Below are positions 38,699 through 47,813 of a DNA stretch of 64,000 nucleotides, piece after piece (the stretch's first letter is position 1; the number at the start of each line of letters is the position of its first letter). A program made the translations under genes and the position numbers. Under the pieces are notes generated by a model that saw only the letters and a program-made list of their open reading frames with translations, was not told the DNA's origin and did not search any database. Location of the stretch: positions 45,662-109,661 of the forward strand of contig CBDBHI010000066.1 in NCBI GenBank assembly GCA_965205595.1, in the 5' to 3' direction. This stretch comes from CATQHP01 sp965205595. Its GTDB lineage: Bacteria; Acidobacteriota; Terriglobia; Bryobacterales; UBA6623.

Positions 38699-40129
38699 CT
38701 ACCAGATGCCGATGAGTTTCCACCAGGCAGCGCCAACGGTGCACCAGACAAGTATGTTCCAAAGGGAAACCAAGAAGCCGACGCGCCACCAGTCGGAAAA
38801 GCTGACGTAGCCTTGCGAGAAAAATATAGGCGCGGGGACGGTGCCGTAATGGGTCAGGCCGGCGGAAAGGTTCGCAAGGCAGACGAAAAGAAACACGGTT
38901 AGACCGAGCGGGGCGTCGCGCGCGAGCAACAACAGCAAGAACGGCGGGAGCATCGTGAGCATGTGCATCGTGATGCTTGCCAGCCCATAGTGGGCGTAGA
39001 AGTAGACGACTATGGTTGCGCCTAATAGAGGCAGCCAGTGCATTTCGCCTAGCGTTCCGCTCACCGCCTGCGCGAAGGCTGAGGGCACTCCCGCATCGGT
39101 TAGCGAATTGCCGAGCGAGATGACGCCGCCGTACCAGACGAAGATGTCCCAGGTGGAGTGCTCGCGGATGACTTCGTCCCAGGTCAGGACGCCGGTGAGG
39201 ATCAAGATGGACGCACCGAGCAGGGCGGCGACGGCGACAGGAACTGAGTGAATCGTCGATGTCATCCACAGACCGCAGACGGTGATGAATACGCCAACGG
39301 TGATCCATTGGTCGCGCCCCATGCCGCCTAGCTTGATGAGCTCTTCCTCGGCGAATTCGGTTGCGCGTGGGGTATTTCGAATGTCCGGCGGAAGGAGTCG
39401 CGAGACGATCCAGACGAGGCCGATGATTGATACCAGGCCGGGCACGATTCCAGCCAGAGCCCAGCGGCCCCACGAGAGTTCGTAATTGGCGACGGACATG
39501 GCGATGTCGGCGGCGATGAAGTTGCCTGCTTGGCCAGTGAGGAACATGGCGCTGGCCACAGCCTCGCCTTGATAAATCACCGCCATGAGAAAGGTGCCGA
39601 GCAGTCCCGCGGTTTTTCCGGGGTGAGAGCCGTAGAGTTCGATCAGGCTGCGCGCAATCGGTAGGATGACGCCGCCGGAGCGCGACGTGTTCGACGGGAT
39701 CATCATTGCCAGCGTGACGTCGCTGAAGATCAGTGCGTAGGCGATGCCGCTGGATTTTGAACCGAAGTGGCGCACGAACCAGAGTGCAATGCGCTTGGCT
39801 AGTCCTGTCTGAATGAGCGCCCTGGCGATGAGCAACGCGCCAACTACTAGCCAGACGCCGGTTGAGCCGTATCCCGACAGTGCGGATTTGACGTCTAGCG
39901 CACCAGTCAATACGGCGGCTACCAGGCAGATCAGAATCACCGCGCCGCCAGCCAGCGGTCGAATAACCAGCCCGGCGATCGCGCACGAAAAAACCGCGAG
40001 TAGACGCCAGCCTTCGGGCTCGACACTTGCGGGTCGTGGGATGAGCCAATAGACGGCTAGGCCAAATAGAACGACCGCGCCCAGGCGTTTCGGATCGGGC
40101 CGCTGTGATTCGGCCGCGGACTCAGACAT
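38699..40129 (-). CDS. DASS family anion/dicarboxylate transporter
   Basis: A 476-aa inner-membrane transporter of the divalent anion:sodium symporter (CitT/SLC13) type. Hydrophobic throughout, with SDVTLAMMIPSNTSRSGGVILPIARSL (the SNT-type motif) and a second half containing STWDIFVWYGGVISLGNSLTDAG and GLTHYGTVPAPIFFSQGYVSFSDWWRVGF. The start at 40129 (MSESAAESQRPDPKRLGAV) is chosen; the frame is open much further upstream but that sequence is antisense to the PQQ gene. Carries dicarboxylates or related anions by family. Confidence 0.9.
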   Translation of the reverse strand: MSESAAESQRPDPKRLGAVVLFGLAVYWLIPRPASVEPEGWRLLAVFSCAIAGLVIRPLAGGAVILICLVAAVLTGALDVKSALSGYGSTGVWLVVGALLIARALIQTGLAKRIALWFVRHFGSKSSGIAYALIFSDVTLAMMIPSNTSRSGGVILPIARSLIELYGSHPGKTAGLLGTFLMAVIYQGEAVASAMFLTGQAGNFIAADIAMSVANYELSWGRWALAGIVPGLVSIIGLVWIVSRLLPPDIRNTPRATEFAEEELIKLGGMGRDQWITVGVFITVCGLWMTSTIHSVPVAVAALLGASILILTGVLTWDEVIREHSTWDIFVWYGGVISLGNSLTDAGVPSAFAQAVSGTLGEMHWLPLLGATIVVYFYAHYGLASITMHMLTMLPPFLLLLLARDAPLGLTVFLFVCLANLSAGLTHYGTVPAPIFFSQGYVSFSDWWRVGFLVSLWNILVWCTVGAAWWKLIGIW

Positions 40130-40185
40130 GAGCGGGTATTGTAGCGGCTCGGACTCTCGAAAGGGCCCCGTACAATGTATGGGAC

Positions 40186-41478
40186 ATGCGCTGGATCTTG
40201 CTACTCGTTGTGACAACCCTTTTGCAAGCGGACGACTGGACGCAGTGGCGCGGCAAAGATCGGCTTGGGGTCTGGCACGAAACAGGCATTTTGCGAACGT
40301 TTCCCGAAGGCGGTCCGAAGCGGGTCTGGTCGCAGCCGATAGCCAACGGATATGCGGGGCCGGCGGTCGCGGACTCGCGGGTGTTTGTGACGGACTATCG
40401 CAAGGGTGAAGCGCGCGCCGGCACCGAGCGAATTCTTTGCCTCGACGAAAAGACCGGCGAAACTCTCTGGCAGAAGGAATGGGCGGCCGACTACACGGGG
40501 TTGCAGTATGCCCTTGGTCCGCGGGCGACGCCGACAGTCGACGACGAACGAGTCTACGTGCTCGGCGCGATGGGGGACTTGTTTTGCTTGCGCGCAAAAG
40601 ACGGCTCGGAGATCTGGCATCGCAGCTACATGAGCGACTACGACGCCGATCTACCAACTTGGGGCTTCGTCGGAGCGCCGCTCGTGGATGGGGCGCGGCT
40701 GATTGCCCTGGTGGGTGGATCTCCTGACGCGAAAGTTGTAGCTTTCGACAAGATGACGGGCAAGGAAATTTGGCGCTCGCTTGAGGCGACGTCGGAGCCG
40801 GGCTATGATCCGCCAATTATTTTCGAAGCGGGTGGCGTGCGGCAACTGATCATTTGGCATTCGACGGAGGTTGCTTCGTTGAACCCCGAGACGGGCAAGG
40901 TTTACTGGCGTCAGCCATTCAAGATTCAGGCCGGTTTGACAGTTGCTACGCCGGTTATCAGCGAACACGGGTTGTTGGTTTCGGCATTCTATAACGGCTC
41001 GCGAATGTACCGCTTGCTCGACGACCGTCCGGCGGCAGAGCTGATTTGGAAAGGCAACAGCGACAGCGAGATTGAGACCGACGGTCTGCACTCCTTGGTC
41101 ACGACGCCCGTGGTCGACGGCAATTACATTTATGGCATTGGGAGCTACGGGCACTTGCGCTGCATCGACGCTCGGACGGGGAAGCGAGTTTGGGAGAGTC
41201 TTGATCTGACCGAAGAAAACGCGCGCTGGGCGTCGGGACAGATTGTCCGCAACGGCGATCGCTATTTCATCAACAATGACCGCGGCGATTTGATCATCGC
41301 TAAATTTACGCCAGAGGGGTATGAAGAAGTCGACCGCGCGACGTTGTTGAAAGCGACTAACCCTACGAATCGGCGGAGGGAATTAGGAGCGGTGCACTGG
41401 ACCCACCCGGCTTATGCGAACCAGCACGTGATCATTCGGAACGATCAGGAAATTGTGCGCTTTCTGATGGCCGAGTAG
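40186..41478 (+). CDS. PQQ-like beta-propeller protein
   Basis: A 430-aa exported protein: signal peptide MRWILLLVVTTLLQA, then a WD/PQQ-type propeller with repeated blades such as RILCLDEKTGETLWQKEWA, VFCLRAKDGSEIWHRSY-like, VVAFDKMTGKEIWRSLE and LRCIDARTGKRVWESLD. No quinoprotein dehydrogenase cysteine ring is evident, so it is more likely a BamB-like or binding/scaffold propeller than an enzyme. Divergent from the DASS gene with a 56-base gap. Common in genomes rich in DUF1501/sulfatase genes. Confidence 0.85.
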   Translation: MRWILLLVVTTLLQADDWTQWRGKDRLGVWHETGILRTFPEGGPKRVWSQPIANGYAGPAVADSRVFVTDYRKGEARAGTERILCLDEKTGETLWQKEWAADYTGLQYALGPRATPTVDDERVYVLGAMGDLFCLRAKDGSEIWHRSYMSDYDADLPTWGFVGAPLVDGARLIALVGGSPDAKVVAFDKMTGKEIWRSLEATSEPGYDPPIIFEAGGVRQLIIWHSTEVASLNPETGKVYWRQPFKIQAGLTVATPVISEHGLLVSAFYNGSRMYRLLDDRPAAELIWKGNSDSEIETDGLHSLVTTPVVDGNYIYGIGSYGHLRCIDARTGKRVWESLDLTEENARWASGQIVRNGDRYFINNDRGDLIIAKFTPEGYEEVDRATLLKATNPTNRRRELGAVHWTHPAYANQHVIIRNDQEIVRFLMAE

Positions 41479-41524
41479 GGGTAATAGGGCCGACCCTCGA
41501 TCCCATTTCCTGGCCCCCATTTAT

Positions 41525-42466
41525 TTACGTTGCGAACCGTCGCTTGCGCGCCGCGTCTAGCGCCACGGCCATGATAATAATCGAGCCGATGATTGCTTGC
41601 TGCCAGTAGGGGTTGACGCCGAGTAGGTCGCTGCCGTTTGAAAGCAGACCCATGATGAAGGCTCCGATCAGCGTGCCGATGACCGTACCCTCGCCGCCGG
41701 TTAAACTGCCGCCACCGATGACGACGGCGGCAATGACTTGGAGCTCGTAGGAAACACCGGCCGTCGGTTGCCCGGTCATCAGGCGTGAGGTTTCGATCAT
41801 GGCCGCTAGTCCCGTAAGCATTCCGGCGATCGCGTAAATCGCGATTTTGTAACGGGCAACTGGAATACCGGCGTAAATCGCGGCTTCCTCGTTGCTGCCA
41901 ATTGCGTAGGTGTAGCGGCCGAGCTTAGTGGAATGCAGCACGACGTGCATGATTACGGCGCAGACGATCAGAACCACGAGCACGAACGGCACCGGACCGA
42001 CTGTCCCGTCGCCGAGGTAGCTGTGCGCCTTCGGCAGGCCGACTACCGGAAGTCCATTGGTCACCACCAAAGTCAAGCCGCGTACGATTCCCAAAGTGCC
42101 CAGGGTCACGATGAACGGCGGGATTTGGAGACTGGTGATCATGATGCCGTTCGCGAGGCCCCACAGCAGGCCGAAGAACACACCAGATGCGATGCCAAGA
42201 AGAACCGAGCCGTTGCTGACCATCGTCAAGGTGCCCATCACGCCGGCGAAGGCTAGAATTGAGCCGACCGACAAGTCGATTCCACCGGAGACGATTACGA
42301 GCGTCATCCCTAGCGCCATGATGTTGATCACGGCCGTTTGGCGCACGACGCTGGAGAGGTTCGTCGCCGTCAGAAAATAGGGCGACGCGATCGACAGGAT
42401 CACAAAGAGTGCAATGAGGCTGAAAAATGGCAGTAGCCGTTGCAGCATTCCGGATTGGAGTTTCAT
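41525..42466 (-). CDS. Sugar ABC transporter permease (RbsC-type)
   Basis: A 313-aa membrane protein with about 8-10 hydrophobic segments. Family motifs: GMTLVIVSGGIDLSVGSILAFAGV, GLANGIMITSLQIPPFIVTLGTLGIVRG, and AVVIGGGSLTGGEGTVIGTLIGAFIMGLLSNG. Forms the channel of a CUT2-type (ribose/xylose/galactose) importer with the ATPase encoded 16 bases upstream. No periplasmic binding protein gene is adjacent, so that subunit must be encoded elsewhere. Confidence 0.92.
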   Translation of the reverse strand: MKLQSGMLQRLLPFFSLIALFVILSIASPYFLTATNLSSVVRQTAVINIMALGMTLVIVSGGIDLSVGSILAFAGVMGTLTMVSNGSVLLGIASGVFFGLLWGLANGIMITSLQIPPFIVTLGTLGIVRGLTLVVTNGLPVVGLPKAHSYLGDGTVGPVPFVLVVLIVCAVIMHVVLHSTKLGRYTYAIGSNEEAAIYAGIPVARYKIAIYAIAGMLTGLAAMIETSRLMTGQPTAGVSYELQVIAAVVIGGGSLTGGEGTVIGTLIGAFIMGLLSNGSDLLGVNPYWQQAIIGSIIIMAVALDAARKRRFAT

Positions 42467-42482
42467 TTCGTTCTCGTTGGCG

Positions 42483-43937
42483 TCACGACCCTACGGCCGC
42501 GTGATGCATAATTTCTTGCTGCGTCGTCTCGCGCGGTAGCTCCGCGACCATCGCGCCGTTGCGCATCACTAGGATGCGGTCGGCCACCTGCAGCAGCTCG
42601 GGCAGCTCTGAGCTGACCATCAGCAGGGCTTTACCTTCGTTGGCCATTTCGTCCATGAGGGAAAAAACTTCGGCCTTTGCGCCGACGTCGATGCCGCGGG
42701 TCGGTTCGTCGAAGAGAACAACGTCGGTGTCTTGAAAGAGCCACTTGGCGATGACGACTTTTTGTTGGTTGCCTCCGCTAAGCTGGCGGGCGAGTTGCTG
42801 CACCGACTCGGCACGCATCTGAAGGCGCTTACGGTAGCCCTCGGCGACCTCTTGCTCCGTTCCCGCCTGGACAAGACCATTCGCGCAGACCGCGTCGAAA
42901 TTCGCCATGGTGATGTTGGTGCGAATTGGGAGGTCGAGCGCTAGCCCGGTTTGCTGGCGATCTTCGGTGATCAGAGCGATTCCGGCGTCGACGGCGTCGC
43001 GGGGGGAATTGATTGTCGTTGGCTGACCGTTGACTTCGATGGAACCTTGCGCGGCGGGAGTGATTCCGAAGAGGGTTTTACAGAGCTCAGTGCGGCCGGC
43101 ACCCATCAGTCCGGCGACGCCGACGATCTCACCGGCTCGGACTTCGAACTTGGCGTCGGGTAAATCCACCTTGAGCTTGACGTCGCCCGGCGTGAGTTTG
43201 CCGCGTTCGTAGATCGAGGCTACCTCGCGACCCACCATGTGATGCACGATTTGCTTGGTGGTGATATCGCGATAGGAGCAGGAATGGACGGTGTCACCGT
43301 CGCGCAGAACGGTGACGGTGTCGGCGATTTCGTCGAGTTCGACCAAACGATGCGTGATGTAGATGATGCCCTTGCCGCTATCGCGAAATTGGCGGACGAT
43401 CTTGAACACCTCGACGGTTTCCGCCTCGGAAAGCGACGACGTCGGCTCGTCAAAAATCAGCAATGACGCGGCACTATGCAGGGCGCGTACGATCTCCACG
43501 AGTTGCTTTTGGGCCGGGCTCAAGAATTCGACGCGCCAACCGGCTTCGATTGGGAAGTTGTGTTCGGCGATCAGGCTCGCCGTCTGCTGTTCCATGGTTC
43601 GCTGGTCGGTGAGCGGACCGTTGAGGAGTTCACGCCCTAAGAAAACGTTCTCTGAGACGGTGAGGTGCGGCGCGAGCAGCGATTCCTGGTGCACCATCGA
43701 AATGCCGGCCCGATGCGCATCGGCCGGGCGTGCGAAGTCGACGCTCTCGCCCTTTAGGCACATCTCACCGCCGTCACGGCGATACATGCCGGCGACGATC
43801 TTCATGAGGGTCGACTTCCCCGCCCCGTTCTCGCCGATTAGGGCGTGAACTTCGCCGGCATCGACATGCAAATTGCCGCGCGTTAGGGCGTGAACGCCGC
43901 CGAAGGACTTTTGAATGGCGTCGAGTTCAAGAAGCAC
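42483..43937 (-). CDS. Sugar ABC transporter ATP-binding protein (RbsA-type)
   Basis: A 484-aa protein with two fused ABC domains as in RbsA/MglA. First domain: Walker A GENGAGKST, signature-position LSPAQKQLVEI, Walker B LLIFDEPTSSL. Second: degenerate Walker A GLMGAGRTE, signature LSGGNQQKV, Walker B VVLFDEPTRGID, SSELPEL. First gene of the two-gene unit with the permease. Substrate probably a monosaccharide. Confidence 0.93.
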   Translation of the reverse strand: MLLELDAIQKSFGGVHALTRGNLHVDAGEVHALIGENGAGKSTLMKIVAGMYRRDGGEMCLKGESVDFARPADAHRAGISMVHQESLLAPHLTVSENVFLGRELLNGPLTDQRTMEQQTASLIAEHNFPIEAGWRVEFLSPAQKQLVEIVRALHSAASLLIFDEPTSSLSEAETVEVFKIVRQFRDSGKGIIYITHRLVELDEIADTVTVLRDGDTVHSCSYRDITTKQIVHHMVGREVASIYERGKLTPGDVKLKVDLPDAKFEVRAGEIVGVAGLMGAGRTELCKTLFGITPAAQGSIEVNGQPTTINSPRDAVDAGIALITEDRQQTGLALDLPIRTNITMANFDAVCANGLVQAGTEQEVAEGYRKRLQMRAESVQQLARQLSGGNQQKVVIAKWLFQDTDVVLFDEPTRGIDVGAKAEVFSLMDEMANEGKALLMVSSELPELLQVADRILVMRNGAMVAELPRETTQQEIMHHAAVGS

Positions 43938-44036
43938 GGAGGATTTCTAGGAATGAGACCGCGGAGGGGCAGAGTAACACAAAACGGGCCGACCATCAGA
44001 CTTGAGGGAAGCACAATCGCTAATCCACTAGACCGA

Positions 44037-44321
44037 ACCCCGCGCCACCGGCCCGGGGCACAATGGCCCAGGCTGTGTAGGAGCGTTATACCGTGGCGAA
44101 AAGGTTGAAATATCGGGGGGCGAATTTCCATGAAACTGACGTGCTCGGCCGATCACGAGGTTTTGGTGGACCCAAGTCGTTTCGCATTGAGTACTGGGAT
44201 CTGCTTGGCGGATCAGTCCAACGGATAGATTCTGGCAATTAATTTTCCGGTGCCCACCCACCACTTGAAACCGTTCGAGGTCCACGGACTTGGCCATTTG
44301 GGCCCCCTGGCGGGGTTTTTT
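44037..44321 (+). ncRNA. Candidate structured RNA with closing helix and terminator
   Basis: No protein gene lies between rbsA-like (43937) and the sulfatase end (44384). Within it, ACCCCGCGCCACCGGCCC..AATGGCCCAG (44037-44072) can pair discontinuously with ..CTTGGCCATT..GGGCCCCCTGGCGGGGT (44289-44316): 7-bp, 5-bp and 7-bp helical blocks in the right order. The 3' arm is followed by TTTTTT (44316-44321), and an internal CTTGAAACCGTTCGAG hairpin sits at 44263-44278. End-to-end pairing resembles 6S-like or other structured RNAs, but the length (~285 nt) is long for 6S and I cannot name the family. Confidence 0.35.
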
Positions 44322-44383
44322 ACGTACCCTAGATGGAGAGTTCGCGGGATCGTTTGTTATCGCAAGGTAACCGCGTCAGAGTC

Positions 44384-45829
44384 CTAAGGAACGCGTGTCC
44401 ACTCAGCTTCGGCGTACGGCGTCTTGCTTGGCGGTGTCTCGTCAGGCAGAGGATGCGTGGGGCCGCCCGGAGCGCCCCTCACCGGCAAAGGGGCTGCGTG
44501 TCTGCCGTGCATTTCGACTTTCGGAAGCACCTCGAATGCACCGACGAGCCGTTCTAGGATTTCCGGGTGGTCCGCCGCCAGATCGGTCGACTCGGTCGGG
44601 TCCTGGACAATGTTAAAGAGTTCCCGCTCGCGTTCCCGAGTGTCCGGGTTGGGCATTTGGACCAGTTTCCATTCACCATCCAGGTAGCCAAATCGGTAGT
44701 CCCGCTCTGGGGGAAAGTGCCAGACCTGTGGGAACGGCTTATTGTTCAGCTGAGCTTCCCCGACGAGCGCGGGCCAAACGTTTCGGCCGTCGAGCGACTT
44801 GGGCGGCTCCGCGGAAATTCCTGCAGCGGCCAGTAATGTCGGCAGCATATCTTCCACCGAGATAGCTTCGGCGAAGGATGATCCGCCCGGCGCCTTGGCC
44901 GGCCAGTGTAACAGGGCCGGAACGCGGATACCTCCTTCCCACCCGCTGAATTTCCCACCCCGCAGCGGACCGTTGTCCGCCCCGACACTCTCCAATCCTC
45001 CGTTGTCGCTCATGAAGAAGATGAGTGCGTGGTCAGAACGCCCGGCTTCGCTGAGTGCCGCCCGGAGTTCGCCAATCCCAGAGTCCAATTCCGTCACCAT
45101 CGCCGCAAAGATCCTGCGATGCTCATCCTCGATCGCGGAGTACGCCTCGATCGCGTCTTGCGGTGCCTGCAAAGGCGAATGAGGAGCGTTGTAAGACTGG
45201 TAGAGAAACATCGGTCTCTCTGGATCGCTCTCGCCGATCAGGCGGACGGCCTCTTGGGTCTGTAGGTGCGTGGCGTAGCCCTCTTCCATCACGGTCGACC
45301 CGTTGCGCTGCCAATCGACCGCGCCCCAAACCGTGTGCTGATAGTAGTTCATGAAGCCGGCCAATCCGCCATAGAAATGATCGAAGCCGCGGTTCTGCGG
45401 GTAGTACGGTTTCTTGTTCGGTCCGAGGTGCCACTTGCCGACCCCGAAGGTCTGGTAGCCGGCGTCCTGGAAATACTCCGGCAGGAGCTTCTCGTCGAGC
45501 GGTAGTCCGGTATCGAACCAAGGCTCGAGCGCGGTCAGGACTCCCGTGTTTAGTGGCGAGCGACCCGTCATCAGCGCGGAGCGCGTCGGAGAACAAAGCG
45601 GGTGGACGTAGAAACGATCGAACGTCACTCCTTCCCTTGCGAGCGCGTCAATCTGCGGGGTTCGGATCTCGCTTCCGTTGTAACCCACGTCACCGAAGCC
45701 AAGGTCATCCGCCACGATCACGACCACGTCGGGGGGCGCGGCCGCTTCTTCCTCTGCGGCAGCGCAGCCCCCTATTCCCACAACTGCTAACGTGATCGCG
45801 AAACTCAGATTCCGTTTTGTTCGATTCAT
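44384..45829 (-). CDS. Lipoprotein sulfatase (arylsulfatase B-like)
   Basis: A 481-aa sulfatase. The start at 45829 (MNRTKRNLSFAITLAVVGIGGC) gives a lipoprotein signal with C22; the upstream in-frame extension is unlikely. Metal site ADDLGFGD (40-47), formylglycine motif CSPTR (C79-R83) with SALMTGR, GVGKWHLG, and FFMSDNGG..GGIRVPA. Intact, unlike the sulfatase at 13532. Likely acts on sulfated glycans at the outer or inner membrane surface. Confidence 0.92.
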   Translation of the reverse strand: MNRTKRNLSFAITLAVVGIGGCAAAEEEAAAPPDVVVIVADDLGFGDVGYNGSEIRTPQIDALAREGVTFDRFYVHPLCSPTRSALMTGRSPLNTGVLTALEPWFDTGLPLDEKLLPEYFQDAGYQTFGVGKWHLGPNKKPYYPQNRGFDHFYGGLAGFMNYYQHTVWGAVDWQRNGSTVMEEGYATHLQTQEAVRLIGESDPERPMFLYQSYNAPHSPLQAPQDAIEAYSAIEDEHRRIFAAMVTELDSGIGELRAALSEAGRSDHALIFFMSDNGGLESVGADNGPLRGGKFSGWEGGIRVPALLHWPAKAPGGSSFAEAISVEDMLPTLLAAAGISAEPPKSLDGRNVWPALVGEAQLNNKPFPQVWHFPPERDYRFGYLDGEWKLVQMPNPDTRERERELFNIVQDPTESTDLAADHPEILERLVGAFEVLPKVEMHGRHAAPLPVRGAPGGPTHPLPDETPPSKTPYAEAEWTRVP

Positions 45830-46268
45830 GGTTGGGCGCCTGAAGGGCGGTCGGATAATAACATGGACTGATCCGAGGAAAGCGACTTGGCCATTGATCG
45901 GGTAGCCACCGACAACTTTCCCCACTGGCCTGGCGACCCATGGGAATGGCTCAAAACCCTACGGGCAGGGACTCAGAGTGCTTCAGAAGTAGGTTTCCGC
46001 AGTGCGATCGGGAGTAGCGCTAATCGATAGAACCGAAGGGGCTTAGGGGCCTTTCGCCGGATTCTTGCCGTGAAATCTCCTTGGCCTGAGGAATTTCACG
46101 ATCCAGAAGAGTCCTGAGAATCCTTCCCACGGCTCGAAATCTTAACCAGGTTATTGCGTGGCGCACAATGGAAACCGACGGACCCTTATTTCACACTTTC
46201 GTCTTCAAGATCCCCCGGCGCACCGCTAGGCGGGGTGCCCGGACGATAGTGGATTTACGCGACGGAAT
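45830..46268. other. Intergenic gap, no gene seen
   Basis: About 440 bases between the divergent start of the sulfatase and the end of ssb. No frame with coding character. A GC-rich hairpin at about 46215-46242 (GGCGCACCGC..GCGGGGTGCC) lies 3' of ssb but has no T-run, so its role as a terminator is uncertain. Confidence 0.5.
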
Positions 46269-46748
46269 CTAGAACGGTACGTCGTCGTCGGTGACTCCTT
46301 GGTCGCCTATTTCGTCGCCGCCGCTGGGGGCGCTGGCGGGTTGGGCGCCGCCTGCGGGTTGTGCGCCGGACGCTCCCGCGCCCGGGGCGAAGTCGCCGCC
46401 TCCGCCTCCGTCGCGGCCGCCGAGCAACATCAGACTGAAATTATCAGCAACGACCTCGGTGCGGTAGCGCTTCTGGCCGTTTTGGTCTTCCCAACTGCGC
46501 GTCTGAAGGCGCCCCTCGATGTAGACCTGACGACCTTTCGTCAGGTATTCAGCGACCTTGTCGGCTCGCCATAAAACGATGTCGTGCCAATCGGTACTTT
46601 CCTTCCACTCGCCGGTTTGTCCGTCTTTCGAGCGATAGGTCGTAGCGAGACTAAAATTGGTGACGGCTGTGCCGCTGGGCGTATAGCGCGTCTCGGCGTC
46701 TTTTCCTAGACGTCCGATTAACATAACTTTGTTGAGACTGCGGGCCAT
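46269..46748 (-). CDS. ssb: Single-stranded DNA-binding protein
   Basis: A 159-aa SSB. N-terminal OB fold MARSLNKVMLIGRLGKDAETRYTPSG.., DWHDIVLWRADKVAEYLTKGRQVYIEGRLQTR, a Gly/Ala/Pro-rich linker (~115-150) and the acidic tail DDDVPF that recruits partner proteins. Start at ATG 46748 chosen by family length; an ATG 12 codons upstream is also in frame. Stands alone, not next to rpsF or rpsR as often seen. Confidence 0.95.
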   Translation of the reverse strand: MARSLNKVMLIGRLGKDAETRYTPSGTAVTNFSLATTYRSKDGQTGEWKESTDWHDIVLWRADKVAEYLTKGRQVYIEGRLQTRSWEDQNGQKRYRTEVVADNFSLMLLGGRDGGGGGDFAPGAGASGAQPAGGAQPASAPSGGDEIGDQGVTDDDVPF

Positions 46749-46805
46749 AGGGACCAAGGTACAATCAATGGCACTTCGGATCAAGCGTTCCGGGGGGATC
46801 TTTTC

Positions 46806-47810
46806 ATGGTTTTTTGGATAATCGCGATTTTCTTAGCAAATCTTGCCATTGGCGGAGCCTCGGACGGCGCCGCTCTGATGGTGGTTGAGAAAAAGGCCAG
46901 CCAGGTCGGTTTCTATACCTCGGATGGCGAGCGGGTTGCGGGCGTTGCCGTGGGCGAGACACCGCATGAAATGGTTCTCTCCGCTGACGGCAAGTTTGCC
47001 TACGTCTCCGACAACGGCGTGCTGTGGATGGACTACGACGGCCCAGGCGGAAACACCGTATCGGTGATCGATATTGCGGCTCGAAAGCGGGTGGGCGTCT
47101 TGCCGTTGGGCAAATTCCACCGGCCGCACGGCATCGGCCTGGATCCGACATCGAGCCGCGCTTTTGTCACGTCAGAGAACCCCGATCGCATCGTGCTGGT
47201 CGATCTCGATGCGTTGGCGGTCATTCGCGACTTTGATAACGGTGGAGTCGACCCGCACATGGTTACGTTCGATAGCCGCGGCGCATGGGGCTATGTGTCC
47301 AACACGGCGACTGGAACGGTAGGAGCCGTGAACTCCGTAACTGGCGAACTCAAGCTCATACCGGTCGGCAAGGGACCGCAGGGGAGCCTACTTTCGCGCG
47401 ACGGCTCGAAGCTATGGGTGACCTGCCGGGACGACAACCGCATCGATATTGTCGACACGGCGACGAAGAAAGTGACGGGCTCGATCGCGACCGGCAAAGG
47501 CGTTAACCGCGTGGTCGCTACACCGGGCGAACGCCTGCTGGTCTATTCGGTGCAGCACGGTGAATCCGTTGGTATCGCCGATGTGGCCACGGGGCGGCAA
47601 ATCGCGAATATCAAGCTCGGCGGGCCGCCGTTGTCGATATCACTATCACGTGATGGCAAGTATGCCTTCGCGGGGGTCCAAGATAGTGATCAAATTTGGG
47701 TCGTTTCGGTCGCGGAGCAAAAGGTCGTACAGGTGATTGACACCCCGAAAGGCGCCGGGCCGGACCCTGTTTTGGAAATTGGACAGTATACGCCGCCAAT
47801 CGGCAATTGA
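46806..47810 (+). CDS. YVTN-repeat beta-propeller protein
   Basis: A 334-aa exported seven-bladed propeller. Signal-like MVFWIIAIFLANLAIGGAS, then repeated blades of the type PHEMVLSADGKFAYVSDNG, TVSVIDIAARKRVGVLPLG, PHGIGLDPTSSRAFVTSE, IDIVDTATKKVTGSIATGK. Such proteins are surface or periplasmic and of unknown function. Ends 3 bases before larB, so the two are probably co-transcribed. Confidence 0.85.
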   Translation: MVFWIIAIFLANLAIGGASDGAALMVVEKKASQVGFYTSDGERVAGVAVGETPHEMVLSADGKFAYVSDNGVLWMDYDGPGGNTVSVIDIAARKRVGVLPLGKFHRPHGIGLDPTSSRAFVTSENPDRIVLVDLDALAVIRDFDNGGVDPHMVTFDSRGAWGYVSNTATGTVGAVNSVTGELKLIPVGKGPQGSLLSRDGSKLWVTCRDDNRIDIVDTATKKVTGSIATGKGVNRVVATPGERLLVYSVQHGESVGIADVATGRQIANIKLGGPPLSISLSRDGKYAFAGVQDSDQIWVVSVAEQKVVQVIDTPKGAGPDPVLEIGQYTPPIGN

Positions 47811-47813
47811 GAG

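Noticed and set aside
40130..40816. N-terminal 229-residue extension of the DASS transporter frame
   Set aside because: It is antisense to the PQQ-propeller gene, Arg/Ser/Pro-rich and lacks transporter features; MSESAAESQ at 40129 is a natural start.
44037..44321. Firm assignment of the candidate RNA as 6S RNA
   Set aside because: Length is well above usual 6S size and the central bubble could not be matched confidently; kept only as an unnamed candidate.
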